DNA of 64,000 bases from Symbiodinium natans. Taxonomy: Eukaryota; Sar; Dinophyceae; Suessiales; Symbiodiniaceae. This document shows, one piece after another, positions 57,801 through 64,000 of this stretch. A program made the position numbers and the translations under genes. Location: positions 255,001 through 319,000 of the forward strand of contig CAJNDS010002400.1 in NCBI GenBank assembly GCA_905221605.1, given 5' to 3'. Each line of letters begins with the position of its first letter. Within the stretch, counting starts at the first letter, position 1. A model generated the notes under the pieces. The model was not told where the DNA came from and ran no database searches. It worked only from the letters and a program-made list of their open reading frames with translations.

Positions 57801-60800
57801 TTTTCGGGCGCTCTCGGGCTTGATCTTTGCTTTCCTCTTGCGGTGGAAACCGGCACCCTAAACCCTAAACCCTAGACCCTAAACCCTAAACCCTAAACCC
57901 TGAACCCTAAACCCTAAACCCTGAACCCTAAACAGGGGGGGGGGGGGAATTGCAGCTGATTGCCAATGCTGAGGAGAGGTGGCTGCGAATCTCTGAATGC
58001 TGTGAAGTGCTACGGCCCTCGCGCAAACATGAAAATCTAGACGTTGCACTGCTAGCGCTGACTTAAGAACCCAAAACCTACTTTTTTGCAGGCTCGTGTT
58101 ATAAACCAACCCCCTATAGGATTCTGAGGTAGCATACCAACATGTAGGTGTTAGTAAACTCCAAACTCAAAAAACAGGCCCCCCCCCCCCCCCCCCGAAG
58201 ATCCTAAAGGTTTATATCCCGAGACCTGCCGGGCGCCAGGCACGAAACACATGGCCCATTCCTGGTACTCCCTAGGGTTTAGGGTTCAGGGTTCAGGGTT
58301 CAGGGTTCAGGGTTTAGGGTTTAGGGTTTAGGGTTTAGGGTAACCCCCAAGGGTTTTGTAGGGATGGCAGGGCTCTGTGGAGTTTGCAGAGGGCTTGAGG
58401 GTTTTTACGGTGCTTCAGGGGTTTTAGGGTTTAGGGTTTAGGGTTTAGGGTTTAGGGTTTCGGAGAGTGTGTCCTCTGACATCAGGCTGCATCCTAAGGG
58501 GCTGAAACCCTGAAACCCAAAGCTCTGCGAACCATGAAGCCCCCGTAATATAAGTGTTAATGAACCATTCAGCAAGATTAGAATAAGAGCAGGCAAGGTC
58601 ATATACAGAGCGGGCAAGGTCATGTAAAGATTGGGTTGGTACGGTCCCCACACCCGCCCTACCCCCCCAAAAGCCAAACATCGTTTCAAGCCACCGCTCT
58701 GTCCAGGACCTCTCTGACACCCTGAGGTGTATTGAAGGTGGTGCCTAACTTTGAAGCATTGATGGTGGGAATTAAAGGTGACCAAAAAAGCTTGAGGAAG
58801 GGTCTAGGGCTCTAGCTTAGGGTTTAAGGGCCTAGGCTATGGAGCCTAAGGGTGATGGATTGAGAGTGAACTTTACAGCTTCTTAATGTTATGGGATTCT
58901 CCGGGTGGGTGGGTACTTCTCCGTCACATGAGATGAGAAAGGTCGACCAGTGAATGCTTGGACTTGAGAGGCTCAACCCTAGACTTTAACCCTTAACCCC
59001 TCAACCCTAAACCGTATAATTGACCCTAACGCAAAGACAAGAAACAAACCACAAACCCAGGCCAGGTAGGCGGGAGCAGGGGACGATCTCGATGCGGCCA
59101 CCACAGCGCCAAGCGCGCAGCGACATCTTCGCAACGAGGAGGAGGGGGGGGGGGGGGGGGCTTGGGTATGTTTAAGGAACAGGGTTTCGGGTTTAGGGTT
59201 TTTGGGTTTAGGGCTTCGGGTTCTAGGGGTTGGGTGCCAGATGGTACTGTACGGTTTCTCGACTTCGGACCCGAGCTAGTTTCGGGATTTTCTGGAGGTG
59301 TCTGGGCCCGAGGTGCTAGCTTCGTGCGCATCTCAAGCTGATAAAGCCCGACCCTCGACCCTGAGATGTTTGGGGAGGCGCGGAGTTCTGGGGATGTGCC
59401 CAAGGCTCAAGTAGGAAACCTATGCCCCCAACCCCTAAACCCTAACCCCTAAACCCTAAACCCTTAAACAGTTTCGAGCCTTATAAATTATAAAGGTGGT
59501 AGGCCTCGATGTGCTCACCTCCCCACTCAGTCATGTTGGTGTCGTAAGTGCCCATCTTCTCCCAGTTGTCCCTCCTGGAAAAGGCGGGCGAGTTTAGGGT
59601 TTAGGGTTTAGGGTTTAGGGCTGAGGGTTTAGGGTAGCTGACTTGCCAATTCAAAGCCGCGGTCCCTCATTGTCAAGCAAGATGCGCTGCCACATCAATG
59701 CGCTTCACGTATCTGCCGGATCGGCCTCCCCTACTTTCCGTGAGTGCCATGCCCGCGGCCGAGTTGCCATGGGCATATGTGGGGTCAACCACATGGGGCC
59801 ACCCCCAGCGGACGCATTAGCTCATAGCTCCGCCGTCAGACGCTCAAGCCCCGAAGCGCGTGGCTCAAAAGGTGGTCACAGGCATCAGCGGAGCCCCACA
59901 CCAGGCCAATGGTGCGAAGGGAAGCGCTCAAGAAACGGGCCGCGACTTCCCTCGGGGTAGGGCAGGCGATGGCTGGCAAACGTGACATCGAGCTACTTCG
60001 CGGTCTCTCAAGCAACATGCACTGCAATGCATCAATGCGCTTCACGAAGCGGTCAGCCTCCCTTATCTCCTAAACCCGAAACCCTACACCCGAAACCCTA
60101 AACCCGAAACCCTAAACCCTAGTAGGCGGGATGTCCAGAGGCCGAAGATCCCCCCGGAGAGCGCCGGCGTGGGATAGGGGTTGGGGTAGACGTACCTGGC
60201 ACTGAGGCTTTTTGAGTTTATGGAGCTTCGGTTGCTGCACACACCATAGCCCCTACAAGCCTAAGCCCCTTGAATGCGAAACCGCATAACCCCAAAACAC
60301 CTATGTCCAAAGCCTAAAACATATGTGGACATATAAACATATAAGTGTGTATATATATATATATAAATACACATATATATATATATATAACCTCAAACCT
60401 GCAAACCCGAAGTTTTGGAAGCGCACGACTTGTTCCGCGTCTCGATGAGTGCCTTCCAGCCGAAGGTGAGGGTCCAGTCCTGGGAGGCTCTGTGGGCTTC
60501 GCGCCCTTGAATGTCATTAGGACTCCTTACTAAACCCTGAACCTTAAACCCCAAATCCTAAACCCTTATAGAACCTTGAACCCTGAAGCCCCCTAGGGCC
60601 CTAGGGCTTCGGGTTAAGGATTTGGCGGAGGTGGAGTATTCATAGGGCAAGTCATCACCGATCGAACATGGCATATGACGGAAATCCCAGGCTCTACTAT
60701 CCAGAAGTCCATAAGGGTCCACGTACCTGTCTAGGTTTAGGGTTTCGGGTTTTGGGCTTTGGGCCTGTAGGTCGGGGATGCGCTCGGGAAGGTCATAGAG

Positions 60801-63800
60801 GGCATGTCTCTGGAGGGCTTTCTGAACTCTTAGGTGCGTCTATGTAGGGTTATAAAGAAGGGTAACTCTGGTTACAGCCTTATTTTGGGCACTTATGACC
60901 GTACTAAAAAGTATCCATGAACCTTCAAGTAAGCCTATGGCGCCGAGCTGCGAAACCCCCGATGTGGTGGTTCGCCGGAAGGTAGTTCTCGAAGTTTTTC
61001 TGGAGCGCGAGCAGTAGAAAACGATCCCGTGTCACCGCTTGAGACATACGACAGGAGCCTGGAACGTGTCCCCAACCACTAACGCCGCTGAGCTATCCCC
61101 TGACAAGCCCGATATGGTCAGTTCTCGAAATGATGGCCTTTCTTGGGGCCGCATTATACTAGCAACCTGACAAAGGGGTCACAATCTAGAGAAGTCCCCA
61201 CATAACATCATCAACTGCCCAGAGCCTGCAAATAACCAAGCACGTGTCTGTTCCCAACTTGTCTTTTTCCAGTTCGGGACAAAGTTGTACGACACATGGG
61301 CGTAACTCAGGGCTTCGTAGACCAAAAAAAGGGGTTTTTTTAAGGGGTTAAACCTGTTAGGGTTTCGGGTTTACCCGGCTTGGCTTACTTCACAGCTTCG
61401 GTCGTACAATGCAGCCCGCAACCTCTTTTCAACACAGAATTTTTGCGCATTCCCCCCCCAAACTCGGGACACTCTAAGGATAGCGGGGTAGAGGGTTCTG
61501 GGATTTCTGTGATCGCACCCCTCCTACAGGCAGCCGGCATCCGTACGAACTTCTTAAGTGGGCGGAACCTCTGGGATGATGTCCAGAATGGGCATGACCA
61601 GCGTCCTGGGGTCTTAATCAGGGGTTTCTATACTCCCCATAAAAACTTAATTGTTAATTTTCCCCTGGGTTTCATTGAATAACAACAAAAATCCCAAGAA
61701 GCTATAGGTTTAGTCTGCGTTTTTGGTTGGATAGATCGTTTGCTCTCCTCCTCTCCTTCGCCTGATTATTCTTGATTATTCTTCCTTCAGCCTCCATCCA
61801 CACCCCTAAAGCCTTAAACACAAAAAAAAAGCCTTAACCCCTAAACCATATTACTCTCTTCCTTCCTTTCTAGCACGCTTGACCCCCAGACCCTGAATGT
61901 CTTTCTTGTCTACGCACGGCTCGAGCTGCTTGGGGCTTCGGGTGTGATTCTCACTCCTGTCGAACACTCCCTCAACGCTTCTGCCCTTCTAGCGTTTCGG
62001 GTTTCACCCTAAACCCTAAACCCTAAAACCCTAAACCCTAAGATTTTCGTCCAAAATCCCAAGCATGGACACAGCCTGAGCGCTCTAAGCATCGAATGAA
62101 AATATGGCCTTTTGGGCACCCTGAGTAGAAGGCACCTGTCCCCAGAAAAGTTGGGGTTTAGGGTTTAGGGTTTAGGGTTTAGAGGGTTTAGGGTTTAGGG
62201 TGTTGGGGTTTTAAAGTCTAGGGCCTGGGTCCCCAACACGCGACCCCTCCACCCTCCAGAATTCCTTCAGAACCGATGAAACATGGCATGTTCAACAGCA
62301 AAAAGCTTGAGTGCTGGGCCAAAGTAGATGTGAAACATACAAACTTCGGGAACTGAACTCCCTACACCCTTTGAGTCCCCACCCCGCCTGTTGGGTTTTT
62401 AGGGTTTAGGGTTGGTGGGGCCCCTAGTTCATCACCCAGGGCAGCTCCCTGCATTTAGAAAAAAAAAGCCCGCGCATGGGGGGGGGGGGGTTGGGTTCTC
62501 TAGATTAGGGGGCCCTTTTGGTGTTACTATTGTAAGGAAGCCTCGAATATTTAGGGTGCCTCCAAAAAGGGACTATAATTTTGAGAAGTGACCATACACC
62601 CCGTAGATACCCTATACAACCCAAGGGCCAGACATCTGATTCAGGGCTTAGAGGTGCGTTTGACATGAACTGCACCACTGGGTTTCACAAAGGATTCCTA
62701 GACCTAAATCCCTGAAGCCCCTTAAGCCCTCAAGCCCCACATCCCCCGGCAGACCTACCTCAACCTGACTCCCCGGACCCCAAACCCTAAACCCCAAACC
62801 CTAGCCCTAAACCCCAAACCCTAAACCCCAAACCCTAAACCCCAAACCCTAAACCCTAACCTAGCTGTGGTGTCGAGGCTCTTGTGGTCATGAGCCAGGC
62901 TCAGCTGCTCCAGCAGGGGCTCCAGCCACTGCAGACAAGAGGCTGGGCCTAAACACCTGAACCTTGCAAAACCCTAAGCCCTAAGCCCCTAAACCCTAAA
63001 CTCTCTAACCCTAAACCCTAAGCCCTAAACCCTAAAACCCTAAGCCCTAAGCCCCTAAACCCTAAATTCTCTAACCCTAAACCCTAAACCCTAAACCCTA
63101 AAACCCTAAACCCTATGATAACCCCAAAACCCTAAAAGCCTGAACCCTTTTCTGGTTTGCCCCCCCCCCCCCCCCCAAGGAGTTCTCTGAATGAGGGTCC
63201 CTTTGGGAACCCGCAAGACACGGGGTGGCGCTATGGGACTCACAATCAGGAACCTTAGACCCCTAAACCTAAACCCTGAACCCTAAACCCTTTTGTTGTA
63301 CTGCTTGTCGGTTTTTGACCCTCTCCCACCTGCTGGACGACGATGCAGTGAGGCTCCATGAATATGAGGATGGGACCTGAGTGGGGTTTAGGGCTAGGGT
63401 TTCGGTTTGGGGTTTAGGGTTTAGGGCTAGGGTTTAGGGTTCAGGAAAGCTCAGAACCTATAGGTTTTAGGCTTCAGGGTTTAGGGACCCGAAACCTGGT
63501 CCCTGGCAGCTCCAGGCGCAGCTCCAGCCCGTAAGGTGGCCAGGCTGAGGTTTAGGAGCCCCAAACCCCAAACCCGCGTCCCCAAACCCTAGCCCCAAAC
63601 CCTAAACCCTAAACCCTAAACCCCAAACCCTAAACCCCAAACCCTAAACCCTAAACCCTACCGGTCCTCCTGGGGCCCCCGGCTCGAGATCATGGCAGCC
63701 CCGATGACCTCGCGCAGAGCTGGGACAAGTCAGGGGTGCACCAGCCTGCTAAGGAATACACCTTAGGGTTTAGGGTTTAGGGTTTAGGGTTTAGGGTTAT

Positions 63801-63990
63801 GTTTTAGGGTTTAGGGTTTCCCTAGAAAGGTTGAAGTACAGATTCCCTCGAGGCCTACCACTTGAGGTAGAGCATGCATTCCCTGTTTCAGAGGCATTTG
63901 GGCTCCCAGCGTGAGGGTTTGCAGCTTCAGTTGAGGGCCCAGGCCTTGAACGTTGCAGGGTTTGGGGTCTAGGGCTTTGTCTTTGCAGCA
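54793..63990 (-). CDS. polypeptide N-acetylgalactosaminyltransferase, split into micro-exons, 5' end beyond the window
   Basis: Golgi enzyme (GT27) that starts O-glycans by moving GalNAc from UDP-GalNAc to Ser/Thr. On minus, ten consecutive exons with matching splice phase give the core: GPILIFMEPHCIVV (DxH position), WLEPLLEQL, TLVMPILDIIPE, NFENYLPANHHIGGF, DWTLTFGWKAL, PTPALSGGIFG, NWEKMGTYDTNMTEWGGEH, MSLRAWRCGGRIEIVPCS, MGHVFRAWRP and YLRYTPGRGIP. KRAALVWLDDYMED, DYYKKVPYARR, SERLRLKER and PKDWYIDNIYPEL follow. Order and spacing match the family. A stem-like segment (63832-63990) and ALREVIGAAMISS (63664-63728) precede it. The metal-binding DxH reads EPH and WGGEN reads WGGEH. No lectin domain found; exact 3' end unknown. 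Confidence 0.8.
55133..55191 (-). CDS. candidate exon, not matched to the GalNAc-transferase
   Basis: Acceptor CTTGCAG; frame ESLHCQSMAGAPGRTQNRLK, strongly G/C third positions. May be an alternative exon. Confidence 0.35.
55362..55485. repeat. family C element carrying a telomeric insert
   Basis: Interrupted at 55423-55446 by TTTAGGG-type repeats between GGGAATAC and TACTATTCG, at the same element position as the copy at 29345 but in the opposite orientation. Confidence 0.75.
55812..55872 (-). CDS. GalNAc-transferase exon: GDVSERLRLKER
   Basis: Reads AGDVSERLRLKERSHAVG. Matches the G-x-x-S-x-R-x-x-LR block that precedes WYLEN-x-YPEL. Confidence 0.65.
56185..56223 (-). CDS. GalNAc-transferase exon: YYKKVPYAR
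   Basis: 39 nt: acceptor GCACGAG; reads DYYKKVPYARRIQ; donor CAG|GTCGGC. Matches YY-x-x-VP-x-AR of the family. Confidence 0.7.
56958..57040 (-). CDS. GalNAc-transferase exon: RAALVWLDDY
   Basis: Reads ASDATKVMKNTKRAALVWLD then DYMEDIK. Matches N-x-x-RAAEVWMDEY. The exon may run past 56958 (to about 56937); exact donor not settled. Confidence 0.75.
57298..57335 (-). CDS. candidate micro-exon
   Basis: Acceptor GTCGAG; frame AKNPYIVHVPEAG; donor GCAG|GTTCAAG. Lies within the GalNAc-transferase gene, membership unclear. Confidence 0.35.
57463..57503 (-). CDS. GalNAc-transferase exon: YTPGR
   Basis: Acceptor ACTTTCAG; reads YLRYTPGRGIPSS. Corresponds to the PY-x-x-PGG stretch after GHVFR. 3' end uncertain. 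Confidence 0.65.
57712..57772. repeat. CCCTAAA array
   Basis: About nine perfect heptamers. A second CCCTAAA run at 57855-57935 lies on the other side of a possible basic exon (FHRKRKAKIKPESARKTVSK, 57787-57850), one of the exceptions to the outward-pointing pattern. Confidence 0.9.
58226..58261 (-). CDS. GalNAc-transferase exon: GHVFR
   Basis: 36 nt: acceptor GTACCAG; reads MGHVFRAWRPA; donor G|GTCTCG. His of GHVFR is a metal-binding/catalytic residue in the family. Joined upstream it gives PCSR-MGHVFR. Confidence 0.8.
59072..59126 (-). CDS. GalNAc-transferase exon: W-CGG
   Basis: 55 nt: acceptor TGCGAAG; reads MSLRAWRCGGRIEIVPCS; GC donor. Matches the ELSFRVW-x-CGG-x-LEI-x-PCS block. Confidence 0.85.
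59505..59574 (-). CDS. GalNAc-transferase exon: WGGEH
   Basis: 70 nt: acceptor TTTTCCAG; reads RDNWEKMGTYDTNMTEWGGE then HIE; GC donor. Matches D-x-F-x-E-x-G-x-YD-x-G-x-x-x-WGGEN. Confidence 0.85.
59640..60066. repeat. dispersed repeat, copy 2, with internal direct repeats
   Basis: Contains 59745-59900, nearly identical to 21945-22102. Its ends share a related ~40-bp motif (ATCAATGCGCTTCACG near 59694 and 60028), also seen near 21822. The minus frame between them is open (RFVKRIDALQCMLLERPRSS ...) for about 75 codons; family unknown. Confidence 0.75.
60118..60195 (-). CDS. GalNAc-transferase exon: TPALSGGIF
   Basis: 78 nt: acceptor AGTGCCAG; reads YVYPNPYPTPALSGGIFGLW then TSRLL; donor GG|GTTTAGGG, which is telomere repeat. 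Matches TPTMAGGLFAI. Confidence 0.8.
60436..60479 (-). CDS. GalNAc-transferase exon: F-W motif
   Basis: 44 nt: acceptor CCTCCCAG; reads DWTLTFGWKALIET; possible GA donor. Matches GGFDW-x-L-x-F-x-W. Confidence 0.75.
60766..60822 (-). CDS. candidate exon inside the GalNAc-transferase gene
   Basis: Acceptor AGTTCAG; frame KALQRHALYDLPERIPDLQ, strongly protein-like. It would interrupt GGF-DW, so perhaps alternative or from another gene. Confidence 0.35.
60949..60999 (-). CDS. GalNAc-transferase exon: GGF
   Basis: 51 nt: acceptor GCTCCAG; reads KNFENYLPANHHIGGFA; GC donor. Follows PILDIIPE as in the family (PVIDVI...TF-x-Y...GGF). Confidence 0.75.
61569..61605 (-). CDS. GalNAc-transferase exon: PILDII
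   Basis: 37 nt: acceptor ACCCCAG; reads TLVMPILDIIPE; donor GAG|GTTCCG. Matches R-x-TVVCPIIDVI. Confidence 0.8.
61887..61965 (-). CDS. candidate exon
   Basis: Frame DRSENHTRSPKQLEPCVDKK. Not needed by the GalNAc-transferase joins. Confidence 0.3.
62861..62928 (-). CDS. GalNAc-transferase exon: WLEPLL
   Basis: 68 nt: acceptor TGTCTGCAG; reads WLEPLLEQLSLAHDHKSLDT then TA; donor AG|GTTAGGG from a telomere-like repeat. WLEPLL is a hallmark of the family. Confidence 0.85.
63330..63376 (-). CDS. GalNAc-transferase exon: DxH position
   Basis: 47 nt: acceptor CACTCAG; reads PILIFMEPHCIVVQQ; donor CAG|GTGGGA. Equivalent to VL-x-FLDSHCE; the metal-binding DSH is EPH here. Confidence 0.8.
63664..63728 (-). 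CDS. GalNAc-transferase exon: LREVI
   Basis: Reads ALREVIGAAMISSRGPQEDR. Resembles LLKEIILVDD-x-S, but the VDD is not kept, so this assignment is weaker. Confidence 0.45.
63832..63990 (-). CDS. exon, Ser/Thr/Asn-rich stem-like segment
   Basis: Frame PGPSTEAANPHAGSPNASET then GNACSTSSGRPRGNLYFNLS, with N-glycosylation-type NAS and NLS. Likely luminal stem of the GalNAc-transferase; continues toward the window edge. Confidence 0.45.
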
Positions 63991-64000
63991 ATCCAGCAGA

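Noticed and set aside
61380-61682. Plus-strand 100-codon frame
   Set aside because: Overlaps on the opposite strand the well-supported GalNAc-transferase exon TLVMPILDIIPE.
1-64000. The window as a chromosome end
   Set aside because: Telomere-type repeats are short, occur in both orientations and are scattered over all 64 kb between exons; no terminal array is present.

Overview
The window looks like nuclear DNA of a dinoflagellate. Four things point that way: an ankyrin protein with the ubiquitin-like N-terminus common in dinoflagellates; nearly all recognisable coding on one strand (minus) for 64 kb; introns that use GT, GC and probably GA donors; and a very high load of the TTTAGGG telomere heptamer. 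The species cannot be named. All translations and splice joins were made by eye; no search was run.

Most genes are cut into micro-exons of about 29-90 nt lying 0.4-2 kb apart, so long open frames miss them. Two genes could be rebuilt by checking splice phase across exons. (1) A D-subfamily-like ABC half-transporter on the minus strand: membrane-domain exons at about 35.3, 34.8, 34.0 and 28.0 kb, then the nucleotide-binding domain as eleven phase-consistent exons between 18369 and 9982 plus a tail at 9256 (Walker A 17.4 kb, Q-loop 14.9 kb, signature 12.4 kb, Walker B 10.4 kb, H-loop 10.0 kb). (2) A polypeptide GalNAc-transferase on the minus strand, from beyond the right edge to about 54.8 kb. 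Ten consecutive exons (63376 to 57503) carry the EPH (usually DxH), WLEPLL, GGF-W, WGGE and GHVFR blocks.

Between these lie: a compact ubiquitin-like/ankyrin gene (36379-37714) with one 103-nt intron; a run of minus-strand exons of unrecognised membrane proteins (38.4-52.7 kb) that begins with a signal peptide near 52691; further unassigned exons at 18-34 kb; and less certain exons at 0-9 kb.

The most unusual feature is how exons and telomere repeats are arranged. On the + strand many exons read (CCCTAAA)n - exon - (TTTAGGG)n, so each exon is bracketed like a tiny chromosome and many introns start with TTTAGGG and end with CCCTAAA. In several places the first heptamer supplies the 5' splice site. 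Direct evidence that telomeric tracts insert into existing DNA comes from one empty/filled pair of a small inverted-repeat element, from two copies of another element filled at the same site, and from a 70-nt telomeric intron flanked by 28-bp direct repeats that contain AGGT. A separate ~100-bp introner-like family has three copies; one is exactly the ankyrin-gene intron and another interrupts a membrane-protein exon. Several other short inverted-repeat families also fill the introns.

Stretches not listed as exons are intronic or intergenic: degenerate telomere repeats, these short elements, poly-C/poly-G runs and AT microsatellites. No tRNA, rRNA, CRISPR array or virus-like element was recognised.
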